Shown here: piece by piece, positions 1-8,028 of the stretch
How the letters are laid out: each line of letters opens with the position of its first letter
Numbering within the stretch: the first letter of the stretch is position 1
Assembly (NCBI GenBank): GCA_035689115.1
Contig: DASSMA010000053.1
Coordinates: 1 to 64,000 of the forward strand
Source: JAHFUS01 sp035689115
GTDB taxonomy: Bacteria; Actinomycetota; Acidimicrobiia; Acidimicrobiales; GCA-2861595
Direction: 5' to 3'
Length of the DNA stretch: 64,000 nt
Notes under the pieces: generated by a model
Seen by the model: only the letters and a program-made list of their open reading frames with translations
Databases searched by the model: none
Told to the model about the DNA's origin: nothing
Made by a program: the position numbers and the translations under genes

Positions 1-1
1 C

Positions 2-136
2 ACGGCGCCGACCTTCTCGAGGACCTGGTCGGGGCAGCCGGCGAACGGGCAGTACCGGGTCGTGGCCATCGGCACGGACAAGGTCGGCAACACGAGCGGG
101 GCCAGTTCGTCGACCCCCGTCGTCGTCTCGAACTGA
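2..136 (+). CDS. C-terminal end of a secreted/surface-type protein (partial)
   Basis: An open frame enters from the left edge and stops at TGA 134-136, giving 44 residues that end in a beta-rich stretch (YRVVAIGTDKVGN, then a Ser/Thr/Val tail). The residue pattern resembles the last strand pair of an extracellular Ig-like or fibronectin-type domain, but that is inference from very little sequence. It ends four bases before the next ATG, so it is probably the upstream member of an operon with the Ig-repeat protein. No start, signal peptide or catalytic motif is visible because the gene is truncated by the window. Confidence 0.5.
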   Translation, partial: TAPTFSRTWSGQPANGQYRVVAIGTDKVGNTSGASSSTPVVVSN

Positions 137-140
137 GGGC

Positions 141-1790
141 ATGATGAGACTGTTCTCCCGCCGCACCGTGACGTGGGTGGCCGGCTCGGCCCTCGTGCTC
201 GGCGCCGTCGCCGTCGTCGGCGGTCGTGCCGGCACGCAGCACCTCCCCATGAAGCTCACGTCGGGAACCGACTTCTCCATCTCCGGCACCGTCACCGGGC
301 TGGAGCCCGGCTCGCCCGGCAGCCTCGAGCTGACGGTGACCAACCCGCACTCGGTGGCGATCACCGTCACCACCCTGTCGGTCAGCGTCGGCACCCCCAC
401 CCCGCCCGGTTGCGACGCGTCCAATCTGGACCTCACCGGTGCGCAGTACAGCTCGGCGACGGGCTTCAACGTGGGCCCCGACGGCGGTACGGCGACCGCC
501 CCGCCCCTTCCCGTCAGCCTGCGGAACCTGTCCGGCAACCAGGACGGGTGCAAGGGCGTCACCTTCCCGCTCGTCTACTCGGGGACGGCCCGGTACACCC
601 AGGTCTTCTCCACGACCACGAGCCTGAGCTCGTCGGTCAACCCGTCGGTGTCCGGTCAGTCGGTGACCTTCACGGCGACGGTGACGGCGGGGGCGCCCCA
701 GCAGGGGTCGGGCTCCGCGCCCGGCGGGCCGACCGGCAGCGTGGCCTTCAAGGACGGCGCCGTCGTGCTGGGCACCTCGGCACTGGCGTCAAACGGGACG
801 GCGCAGCTCTCGACGTCGTCGCTGGCGGTCGGGACCCACGCCGTCACCGCCCAGTTCTCCAACACACCGCTGGTCGGGACGGCCGACGGCAACTTCGCGG
901 GGTCGACGTCGAGCCCGGTCTCCCAGGTGGTCAACAACCCGAAGAAGGCCTCGAGCACCACCGTCGCCTCGTCGCTCAACCCCTCGGCCGTCGGCCAGGC
1001 CGTGACCCTGACTGCCACGGTGACGCCCCAGGCGACCGGGACCGTGACCTTCTACGACAACGGGGTCCCGCTCGGGGCCGCCCAGCCGCTGGCGCGGGGC
1101 CAGGCGGCCGTCACCACCTCCAGCCTGGCGGCGGGCACCCACCCGATCACCGCCTCCTACTCCGGCGACGCCACCTATTTCCCGAGCACCTCGTCCACGC
1201 TGGCGCAGGTGGTCAACGCCAAGGCGGCCACGGCCACGACACTGAGCGCCACGCCCAACCCCTCGGTGTTCGGCCAGCCGGTGTCGTTCACCGCCACCGT
1301 CACCTCGGGGTCGGGGACGCCGACGGGTTCGGTGACCTTCTCCGCCGGCGCCACCACACTGGGCTCGGCGACCGTGAACGGGAAGGGCGTGGCCACGCTG
1401 ACCTCGTCGGCGCTGCCGGCTGGGACGTCCACGGTGACCGCTGCCTACTCGGGCGACGCCACCTTCGCGGCGTCCTCGGCGACGGTGGGCCAGACGGTGA
1501 ACAAGGCCACCCCCGTGGTCACGCTCACGTCCAGCAACAACCCGTCCAGGACCGGCCAGAGCGTCACCTTCACCATCACCGTGACGGGAACGGGTCCGCA
1601 GGCGCCGACAGGTTCGGTCACCGTGGCGGTGGACGGCGCCGCCGTGGCCACCCGTGGCCTCGGTGCCCCGCTCACCTACACCACCTCGTCGCTGTCGGTG
1701 GGATCGCACTCCGTGACGGCGACCTACTCCGGGGACGGCAACTACACGACCGGACCGGTGGCGAGCGTCACCCAGAAGGTCGTGAAGTAG
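141..1790 (+). CDS. Exported protein with four bacterial Ig-like (Big_3_5-type) repeats
   Basis: This 549-residue protein starts with a signal-like segment (MRLFSRR, then a hydrophobic run to about residue 30), so it is probably exported. Residues about 40-150 form a Thr/Gly/Ser-rich beta domain with two cysteines. Four tandem domains follow, at about 152-265, 267-358, 360-452 and 454-549. Each has the cadence NPS-x-x-GQ-x-VTFTATV ... G-TVTF-DG ... G-H-x-x-A-x-YSGD, typical of the Big_3_5 Ig-like family. There is no LPxTG motif or C-terminal TM helix, so it is probably released or held non-covalently. ATG 144 is an alternative start; GAGGG lies just upstream. It is likely a cell-surface or adhesion component; no ligand can be named. 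Confidence 0.8.
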   Translation: MMRLFSRRTVTWVAGSALVLGAVAVVGGRAGTQHLPMKLTSGTDFSISGTVTGLEPGSPGSLELTVTNPHSVAITVTTLSVSVGTPTPPGCDASNLDLTGAQYSSATGFNVGPDGGTATAPPLPVSLRNLSGNQDGCKGVTFPLVYSGTARYTQVFSTTTSLSSSVNPSVSGQSVTFTATVTAGAPQQGSGSAPGGPTGSVAFKDGAVVLGTSALASNGTAQLSTSSLAVGTHAVTAQFSNTPLVGTADGNFAGSTSSPVSQVVNNPKKASSTTVASSLNPSAVGQAVTLTATVTPQATGTVTFYDNGVPLGAAQPLARGQAAVTTSSLAAGTHPITASYSGDATYFPSTSSTLAQVVNAKAATATTLSATPNPSVFGQPVSFTATVTSGSGTPTGSVTFSAGATTLGSATVNGKGVATLTSSALPAGTSTVTAAYSGDATFAASSATVGQTVNKATPVVTLTSSNNPSRTGQSVTFTITVTGTGPQAPTGSVTVAVDGAAVATRGLGAPLTYTTSSLSVGSHSVTATYSGDGNYTTGPVASVTQKVVK

Positions 1791-1821
1791 GCGCACCGAC
1801 AAGACGCTCCGTCCGCACCTC

Positions 1822-1869
1822 TTAACGGCTTCTTAGCGCCCCGGGGGGATCCTTAGCGCAGCTTTAGCG
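1822..1869 (+). promoter_or_regulatory. Two pairs of 11-bp-spaced direct repeats (CTTAGCG-type) upstream of the transporter
   Basis: TTAACG at 1822, TTAGCG at 1833, TTAGCG at 1853 and TTAGCG at 1864 are all in the same orientation, at spacings 11, 20 and 11. Direct repeats one helical turn apart are the usual footprint of an OmpR/PhoB-family response-regulator dimer, so this looks like two tandem dimer sites in the leader of the transporter gene. The binding protein is not in the window. Confidence 0.5.
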
Positions 1870-1915
1870 CCCACCTGCCGTTCAGTTGGGAAGGTCCCGG
1901 GTGAAAGGGCGCGCC

Positions 1916-4267
1916 ATGACGATCCTCGACGACAGGCCGGGAGGGAAGGTCACAGGCCGAGGCCCCGCGCCCCTGCCGCTGGAGCCCGACGTCGAGCTGC
2001 CGCGCGACAGCCTGGCCTACCGGGTCAAGTGCCGGCTCCTCGGCCCCCCGCTGCACACCGAGCAGTTGGAGCACGAGCGGCTGGGCAAGCCCACCGCCCT
2101 GGCGGTGTTCGCCTCCGACAACCTGTCGTCTTCGGCCTACGCCACCGAGGAGATCCTGCGGGTCCTGGTGCCGGCCGTCGGTGTGGCCGCCTTCGCCCTG
2201 GTCGTCCCGATCACGGTGGCGATGCTCGCCGTGCTGGCGGTGCTGATCCTGTCCTACCGGCAGACCATCAAGGCCTACCCCACGGCGGGCGGCGCCTACA
2301 TGGTCACCAGGGACAACTTCGGCCTCATGCCCGCCCAGGTGGCCGGCGTCGCCCTCCTCACCGACTACGTGCTCACCGTGGCGGTGTCGGTGGCGGCCGG
2401 CGTGGCGGCCCTCGTGTCGGCCTTCGGCGCCCTGGCACCGCTCACGGTGCCGCTGTCGATCGCCTTCATCCTGATCATCTCGTTCGGGAACCTGCGCGGC
2501 GTGCGGGAGTCGGGGCGCATCTTCGCCATCCCCACCTACTTCTTCATCGTCAACATGGTGGTGCTGATCGGCGTCGGCCTGGCCAAGATGGCCACCGGCA
2601 CCCTGCCCACCGCCAGCCACAACACCGAGGGCATCATGCCCTTCGGCCACTCCGGCGACGGCGTCCTGCTGGGCGCCTCGATGTTCGTGGTGCTGCACGC
2701 CTTCGCCTCGGGCGGCGCTGCCGTCACCGGCGTGGAGGCGATCTCCAACGGCGTCACCGCCTTCAAGAAGCCCGAGTGGAAGAACGCCCGCCACACCCTG
2801 GTGGTGATGGGCAGCCTCCTCGGCGCCATGTTCCTCGGGTTGTCGGTCATGGCCGCCCACATGAAGGTGGCCCCCTACGAGAAGGGGACCCCCACCGTCA
2901 TCTCCCAGGTCGGCAAGCTGGCCTACGGCACCACGCCGCTCGGCCACCTGCTGTTCCTCTCCCTGCAGGCCGGCACCATGCTCATCCTGGTGCTGGCGGC
3001 CAACACCAGCTTCGCCGACTTCCCCCGCCTCGCCAGCTTCCACGCCGGCGACAACTTCATGCCCCGCCAGCTCATCAAGCGGGGCCACCGGCTGGTGCTG
3101 TCCAACGGGATCCTGTTCCTGGCCGGATCCTCGATCCTGCTCATCCTCGTCACCGAGGCCAAGGTCGACCGCCTGATCCCGCTCTACGCCATCGGCGTGT
3201 TCACCTCCTTCACCCTCTCCCAGGCGGGTATGGCCCGCCACCACCTGCGGGAGAAGGAGCCGGGCTGGCGGTCGGGCTTCGTGATCAACGGCGTGGGCGC
3301 CGTGCTGACCCTCGTCGTCGACATCGTCATCGCCATCACCAAGTTCACCCACGGGGCGTGGGTCATCGTCGTGCTGGTCCCGATCATGGTGGTGTTCCTC
3401 GTCCGCCTGGCCCGCCAGTACGAGATGGAGGCCGAGCAGCTGGAGCACGACGTGCCCGCCGCCGTGGCCGCGCCCATCCTGCGCCGCCACGTGGTGCTGG
3501 TGTTCGTCGACCGCCTGGACATGGCCGGCGCCCGGGCCATCCAGTACGCCCGCACGCTGATGCCCGACGAGCTGCGGGCCGTGCACTTCGTGCTCGACCA
3601 CGACCACGCCGAGGACCTGCGGGCGGCATGGGTCAAGTACGGCCTCAACGGGATCGTCCTCGACCTGGTCGACTGCCCCGACCGCCGGCTCACCCACGCC
3701 GCCATGGAGGTGGTGGCCCGGGACCTGGCGCCCGGCGACACCGAGGTCAGCGTGCTGCTCCCGGAGCGCAAGTACAACGGCGTGTGGCACCGCATCCTGC
3801 ACGACCGCACGGCCGACGCCATCGAGCGCGACGTGTCCCGGCTGGCCCACGCCAACGTCACCACGGTGCCGTTCCACTTCGCCGGCCGCCGGCCCCGGCG
3901 GGAGGCGCCGGCCGCGGTCGAGCCGGTCGCGGCGGCGAAGCTGGCGCCGCCGTCGCCGAACGGCGACACGCCGGCGCCCGTGGTGGAGGCCAACGGGTGC
4001 ACGCCCATCGCCACCGTCCGCTACCGCCAGCACGTGTGCATCGAAGGCCGGGTCCGCACCGTGCGGGTGCAGCCACTGGCCGGCAGCACCACCATGGAGT
4101 GCGTCATCGAGGACGAGACCGGCGCCATGTCGATCGTCTTCTACGGCCGCCCCAAGATCGCCGGCATCGGCGTGGGCGCCCGCCTGCGCGCCACCGGCAC
4201 CGCGGCCCAGCACCACGGCCGCCTCACCATGCTCAACCCGGCCTACGAGCTCCTCGCCAAGCACTGA
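1916..4267 (+). CDS. APC-superfamily (KimA-like) cation/amino-acid permease with C-terminal OB-fold
   Basis: This 783-residue protein has about 12 TM helices in residues 50-500. The motif ASDNLSSSAYATEEIL and the YRQTIKAYPTAGGAY segment are characteristic of KimA/YdaO-type APC transporters, which import K+ in Bacillus; substrate here is inferred. Residues about 520-650 form a soluble alpha/beta domain with a USP-like look. After a Pro/Ala linker, residues about 695-780 read as an OB-fold (IEGRVRTVRVQ ... ECVIEDETGAMSIVFYG ... GARLRATG). The OB-fold is unusual on a membrane transporter. ATG 1916 is chosen over TTG 1886 because AAGGG lies 6 nt upstream. Phased repeats precede it, so induction by a response regulator is plausible. 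Confidence 0.75.
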   Translation: MTILDDRPGGKVTGRGPAPLPLEPDVELPRDSLAYRVKCRLLGPPLHTEQLEHERLGKPTALAVFASDNLSSSAYATEEILRVLVPAVGVAAFALVVPITVAMLAVLAVLILSYRQTIKAYPTAGGAYMVTRDNFGLMPAQVAGVALLTDYVLTVAVSVAAGVAALVSAFGALAPLTVPLSIAFILIISFGNLRGVRESGRIFAIPTYFFIVNMVVLIGVGLAKMATGTLPTASHNTEGIMPFGHSGDGVLLGASMFVVLHAFASGGAAVTGVEAISNGVTAFKKPEWKNARHTLVVMGSLLGAMFLGLSVMAAHMKVAPYEKGTPTVISQVGKLAYGTTPLGHLLFLSLQAGTMLILVLAANTSFADFPRLASFHAGDNFMPRQLIKRGHRLVLSNGILFLAGSSILLILVTEAKVDRLIPLYAIGVFTSFTLSQAGMARHHLREKEPGWRSGFVINGVGAVLTLVVDIVIAITKFTHGAWVIVVLVPIMVVFLVRLARQYEMEAEQLEHDVPAAVAAPILRRHVVLVFVDRLDMAGARAIQYARTLMPDELRAVHFVLDHDHAEDLRAAWVKYGLNGIVLDLVDCPDRRLTHAAMEVVARDLAPGDTEVSVLLPERKYNGVWHRILHDRTADAIERDVSRLAHANVTTVPFHFAGRRPRREAPAAVEPVAAAKLAPPSPNGDTPAPVVEANGCTPIATVRYRQHVCIEGRVRTVRVQPLAGSTTMECVIEDETGAMSIVFYGRPKIAGIGVGARLRATGTAAQHHGRLTMLNPAYELLAKH

Positions 4268-4318
4268 GCTTCTCTGGACGTAGCCGGCCACATGGGCGTC
4301 GTTCGCGTCCAGAGGCTC
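4266..4318. terminator. Bidirectional hairpin between convergent genes
   Basis: GAGC plus CTCTGGACG (4266-4280, with a TT bulge) pairs with CGTCCAGAG plus GCTC (4306-4318) around a 25-nt loop. The stem overlaps the stop codons of both convergent genes. It has no U-tract on either side. Confidence 0.55.
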
Positions 4319-5951
4319 ATGCGCCCTGCAGGTCTCGGCGGCTGAAGGCGGCGATGCCTGCCAGTGCCGCGAGCGCGCCGAGCCCCACCAGCCAGCCGGC
4401 GGCCGTCCAGTTGGGGTCGGCGGCCGGCGCCGGGGCGATGTGCAGGAGCGGCGAGGTGTCGCGCAGCCACTGGCCGGAGTCCACGACCGACGCCACGATC
4501 TCCACGAGGAACGACCACACCACCAGGCCGTAGGTGACGGCGACCGCCGCCCGCGGCCGGATGCCGAACACCAGGCAGCCGATGCCGAGGACGAACACGG
4601 CCGGCGGGGCCACGTTGAGGCCGGCGACGAGCAGGTCGCCGAAGCCCACGGCGGCGTGCTGGCTGGCGGCGCCGACCCAGGCGGCGAGGCCGGCGGCGGC
4701 GCTGGCCAGCACCACCAGGCCGACGCCGACGGCGAGGCGGGCGGCCAGCCACCGCCAGCGGGCCACCCGGCGAACCAGCAGGTTGTCGAGGTGACCGGTG
4801 GCCTCCTCGTTGCGCAGCGCCGCCACCTGGCCGGCCACGGCGATGGCCACCATGCCGGCCGCCATGAGGAACACGAAGCCGAGGTAGACCACGGCGCCGG
4901 CACCCGACGCACCGAGGCGGGCGATGACCCGCTCCAGGGTGGCCGACCCCTTGGCGGCGTTGCCCGCCGCCTGGGTGACCAGGCCGAACACCAGCCCGGT
5001 GCCGGCCAGGGCCAGCAGCCAGACGACGACGGTGGCCCTGGTGAGGCGGATGGTGAGGCCGGCCTGGCCGGAGAGCAGGAAGGTCCGGGCCGGCGGCGTG
5101 TCGCGACCGGCCAGGGCGCTGGCGCCGAGGTCCCGGCGGGCGGCCACGGCGAGGGCCACCGCCACCGACGCGGCGACGAGCACCACGACGGGCACGAAGG
5201 CGGCCGGGTGCGATCCGGTGAGGGGCCGCAGCTCCTCGATCCAGCCGAACGGCGAGGCCCAGCGCAGCCACCCGAGGCTGGCGTCGGAGTCGGCGACCAT
5301 GCGCACGAGGTAGGAGGCAGCCATGACGCCGGCGCCGATGACGTTGGCGTCGTGACGGGTGGGGGCCAGCTGCCCTGCTGCCAGCCCGATGCCCATGAAC
5401 ATGGCGGCGCCGGCCACCGCCGCGGTGGCGAAGTACAGGGCCGGGCCGGCGCCCACGCCGACCTTGTCGGCCCCGCCCGCCCACATGGCGAAGGTGGCGG
5501 TGGGGAGCCATAGGCACACCACGCCGGCACCCAGGCCGGCGGCGGCCTGGGCGGCGGCGCCGGCGGCGGTGGTGCGTCCCGAGCGGAGCAGCTCCCAGCG
5601 GCCGGCGTCCTCCTCGCCTCGGGTGACCCGGGTGGCCAGCAGCAGGCCCCAGATGGCACCCAGCACCATCAGGGTGAACAGCGTCTTGTAGGCGGTGTAG
5701 CCGGCCACCGTGTCGATGGCGTGGATCTTGCCGAACAGCGCCTCGAACCCGGCGTTGCCCTGCACCGACAGGGCCAGCCGGGCGCGGGAGGCGGCGTCCG
5801 GGAACAGGCTCGAGTACTGGGTCATGGTGGCGGCCACCGTCCCCCCGAAGACCAGGCCCCAGAGGATGCCGGGCCGGGCCGCCCGCCGGGCGGTGACCAC
5901 GAGCACCGCTCGGCGGGCCCGGGGTGCGTCATAGCGCTCGCTACGGCGCAC
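4317..5951 (-). CDS. ABC-2 type exporter permease (double-length, multidrug/polyketide exporter type)
   Basis: This 544-residue integral membrane protein has about 12 hydrophobic helices in two six-helix halves. The second half starts near residue 290 after a Pro-rich cytoplasmic linker. Each half carries an EE-motif-like polar stretch (TRVTRGEEDAGRWELLRSG and LRNEEATGHLDNLLVRRV) seen in COG3559-type exporter permeases that pair with one ATPase. Its start overlaps the ATPase stop by 11 bases, so the two are translationally coupled and form one exporter. The adjacent TetR gene suggests drug- or metabolite-responsive control. The substrate cannot be told from sequence. Confidence 0.8.
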   Translation of the reverse strand: MRRSERYDAPRARRAVLVVTARRAARPGILWGLVFGGTVAATMTQYSSLFPDAASRARLALSVQGNAGFEALFGKIHAIDTVAGYTAYKTLFTLMVLGAIWGLLLATRVTRGEEDAGRWELLRSGRTTAAGAAAQAAAGLGAGVVCLWLPTATFAMWAGGADKVGVGAGPALYFATAAVAGAAMFMGIGLAAGQLAPTRHDANVIGAGVMAASYLVRMVADSDASLGWLRWASPFGWIEELRPLTGSHPAAFVPVVVLVAASVAVALAVAARRDLGASALAGRDTPPARTFLLSGQAGLTIRLTRATVVVWLLALAGTGLVFGLVTQAAGNAAKGSATLERVIARLGASGAGAVVYLGFVFLMAAGMVAIAVAGQVAALRNEEATGHLDNLLVRRVARWRWLAARLAVGVGLVVLASAAAGLAAWVGAASQHAAVGFGDLLVAGLNVAPPAVFVLGIGCLVFGIRPRAAVAVTYGLVVWSFLVEIVASVVDSGQWLRDTSPLLHIAPAPAADPNWTAAGWLVGLGALAALAGIAAFSRRDLQGA

Positions 5952-6834
5952 CGGTGCCGCCGTAGTGGACGAGGAACAGCTCCTCCAGCGACGGCTCCCT
6001 GCTCACCAGGTGGCGGACGCCGGCAGGGGCGAGGGCGGAAAGCAGTGGCTCCATCGGACCGGTGACCTGGCAGCGCAGGCGGGTGCCCTCGACCTCCACG
6101 GCGGTGACGCCGGCGACCGCCGACAGGTCGGGGACGGCAGCGTCGAGGTCGGCCTCCACGTGGAGGGCCGACAAGTGGCGCATCTCCGCGAGCGTCCCCA
6201 CCTCCACCAGCCGGCCCGAGCGCAGGATGGCGATGCGGTCGCACAAAGCCTCGACCTCGCTGAGGATGTGCGACGAGAGGAACACCGTCTGGCCCCGCTG
6301 GCGCGCCTCGGCGACGCAGTCCCGGAAGGCCCGCTCCATGAGCGGGTCGAGCCCGGACGTGGGCTCGTCCAGCAGCAGCAGGTCGGCGCGGGTCATGAGG
6401 CCGGCGATGAGGATGAGCTTCTGGCGGTTGCCCTTCGAGTAGGCCCGGACCTTCTTGCCGGGGTCGAACTCGAAGCGCTGGAGCAGCACGTCGCGATAGG
6501 CGACGTCGACGGTCCCGTGGACCCGCCCGAGCACGTGCAGCGTCTCTGTGCCGGTGAGCGACGGCCACAGGTTCACCTCGCCGGGGACGTAGGCCACCCG
6601 GGCGTGGGCGTCGACCGGCCGCTCCTGGCAGTCGATGCCGAAGATCTCCGCCCGCCCGGCGGTGGCCCGGATCAGCCCCAGCAGCAGGCGTATCGTGGTG
6701 GTCTTGCCGGCGCCGTTGGGCCCGAGGTAGCCGATGACCTCGCCGGGCGCCACCTCGAGGTCGAGGGAGTCGAGGGCCCTGGTGTCGCCGTAGGTCTTCG
6801 ACAGCCCTTCAACGCGGATGGCCGGGTCGCCCAC
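5941..6834 (-). CDS. ABC exporter ATP-binding protein
   Basis: This 297-residue ATPase has Walker A GPNGAGKTTT, signature YSKGNRQKL (a Q/R-rich variant of LSGGQ), Walker B LLLLDEPTSGLDP and the switch His in LSSHILSEVEALCDRI. The DrrA-like C-terminal extension ends SLEELFLVHYGG, typical of exporters that work with ABC-2 permeases. GTG 6832-6834 is chosen because upstream in-frame codons have no family similarity and GGGCGG precedes it. It lies between a TetR gene (13 bases upstream) and its permease (11-base overlap), so the three probably form one operon that pumps a hydrophobic compound out of the cytoplasm. Confidence 0.88.
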   Translation of the reverse strand: MGDPAIRVEGLSKTYGDTRALDSLDLEVAPGEVIGYLGPNGAGKTTTIRLLLGLIRATAGRAEIFGIDCQERPVDAHARVAYVPGEVNLWPSLTGTETLHVLGRVHGTVDVAYRDVLLQRFEFDPGKKVRAYSKGNRQKLILIAGLMTRADLLLLDEPTSGLDPLMERAFRDCVAEARQRGQTVFLSSHILSEVEALCDRIAILRSGRLVEVGTLAEMRHLSALHVEADLDAAVPDLSAVAGVTAVEVEGTRLRCQVTGPMEPLLSALAPAGVRHLVSREPSLEELFLVHYGGTGAP

Positions 6835-6847
6835 CCGCCCAAGCTTG

Positions 6848-7468
6848 TCAGGGCCGGACGGGCGGCGGCGGGTCGCCGGCCAGGGCGGCCCTCGTGACGG
6901 CCCGGGCCGACCAGCGCATGAGGGCGCGGGCGTGGTCGCGATCGAGCCCGGCGACGTCGGTGAGCCACACCAGCGCCTCGATGCCGGTGGCGCTGCGCAC
7001 GGCGAGGGTGAGGGCGTCGACGGCGTCGTCGCCAAGCTGCACCGCGGCCGGCTCCAGGGCTTCGCGGATCCAGGCGATGGCCCGGCCCTGCCGCAGCGGG
7101 ACCCGCTCCCGCCGCTGCTCGGGCTCGAGCTCGAGGGCCAGGCGGAGGGCCGCCCGCTGCTGGCGCTCGCCGTCGACGAGGATCTGGCCCAGGGCCCCCA
7201 CCACGTCGTCGACCCGGGCGACGGGGTCGTCGGTGTCGGTCGTCAGCAATGACGCCGCCTCGATCTCGGGATGGGCGGCGGCCAGCAGGGCGGCCTGGTT
7301 GGGGAAGTAGCGGTAGGCGGTGGTACGCGAGACCGACGCCGCCTCGGCGGCGTCCTCCACCGTGGGGGTGCGCCCCTCGGCCAGCAGCTCGCGGGCGGCG
7401 TCGACCAGGGCGGCGTGGGTCCGCTGCTTCTGCTGTACCCGACCGCTCTCCAGGAAGCCGGTTGACAT
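6848..7468 (-). CDS. TetR-family transcriptional regulator
   Basis: The 206-residue protein has an N-terminal helix-turn-helix (residues about 15-62: AALVDAARELLAEG ... TVEDAAEAASVSRTTAYRYFPNQAALLAA), the classic TetR_N pattern, then a helical ligand domain. It is encoded directly upstream of the ABC exporter on the same strand and divergently from a cupin gene. It probably represses one or both through the inverted repeats in the shared upstream gap. ATG 7466-7468 is used; GTG 7483 is an alternative. No good ribosome site precedes either, and TACCAT seven bases upstream would permit a leaderless transcript. Confidence 0.8.
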   Translation of the reverse strand: MSTGFLESGRVQQKQRTHAALVDAARELLAEGRTPTVEDAAEAASVSRTTAYRYFPNQAALLAAAHPEIEAASLLTTDTDDPVARVDDVVGALGQILVDGERQQRAALRLALELEPEQRRERVPLRQGRAIAWIREALEPAAVQLGDDAVDALTLAVRSATGIEALVWLTDVAGLDRDHARALMRWSARAVTRAALAGDPPPPVRP

Positions 7469-7508
7469 GGCTTTATGGTACACGGTATCTTCATGGCACT
7501 GAGTACCA
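7462..7508 (+). promoter_or_regulatory. Sigma-70-type promoter and putative TetR operator in the tetR/cupin gap
   Basis: TTGACA (7462-7467) and TATCTT (7486-7491) lie 18 bp apart on the plus strand, a good housekeeping promoter for the cupin gene. Within and after it are the imperfect palindrome GGTAC-ACG-GTATC (7477-7489) and the perfect arms TGGTAC (7476-7481) / GTACCA (7503-7508), which would suit a TetR dimer. Regulator assignment is inference from position. Confidence 0.45.
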
Positions 7509-7525
7509 CGAATGGGAGGTCAGAC

Positions 7526-8011
7526 GTGAAGGGCATTGTCCGCAACCGCGGCGAGGGGGAGCGCCGCTGGTTCTTCGGCGGCGGGCTCCACGAGTGGAAG
7601 GCCACGGCCGTCGAGACCGGCGGCAGCCTGTTCGTGTTCGAGGACGCCATCGACGCCGGCAAGGTGACGCCGCTGCACCTCCATCCCGAAGCCGACGAGG
7701 CGGGCTACATCCTCGAGGGCGAGGTCGAGCTGCACCTCGACGGCGAGGTCTTCCGTGTCGGCGAGGGCGGCTTCTACTTCACTCCGCGAGGCACCCCGCA
7801 CGCCTTCCGGGGCATCGCACCGCACACCCGGCTGTTCGCCCTCCAGACCCCCGGTGCCGGCGACGAGTTCTACCTGCGGGCCAGCGAGGTCGTGCCCGCC
7901 GGTGTCGCCGACGGTGCCGTCGACTTCGCCGCCGTGGGCAGCGCGGCGAAGGCCACCGGCACCACCGTCCTCCTCGGCCCGCCGCCCTTCGAGGTCGCCG
8001 ACCGCACCTGA
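7526..8011 (+). CDS. Single-domain cupin protein
   Basis: The 161-residue protein holds a cupin_2 beta-barrel (residues about 45-115). Motif 1 reads PLHLHPEADEAGYILEGEVEL (two His plus Glu as metal ligands) and motif 2 reads PRGTPHAFRG (third His). GTG 7526 is chosen because GGGAGGT lies 5 nt upstream and the promoter at 7462-7491 would exclude earlier ATGs. The length and lack of further domains fit small cytosolic cupins of varied function (dioxygenase, isomerase or ligand-binding); no substrate can be assigned. It is divergent from the TetR/ABC cluster. Confidence 0.82.
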   Translation: MKGIVRNRGEGERRWFFGGGLHEWKATAVETGGSLFVFEDAIDAGKVTPLHLHPEADEAGYILEGEVELHLDGEVFRVGEGGFYFTPRGTPHAFRGIAPHTRLFALQTPGAGDEFYLRASEVVPAGVADGAVDFAAVGSAAKATGTTVLLGPPPFEVADRT

Positions 8012-8028
8012 CGCGTACCCTGGCGCCC

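Noticed and set aside
1853..5659. 1268-codon minus-strand open frame
   Set aside because: It runs opposite the APC transporter and in another frame of the ABC permease; composition is His/Gln/Gly/Arg shadow sequence with no family similarity.
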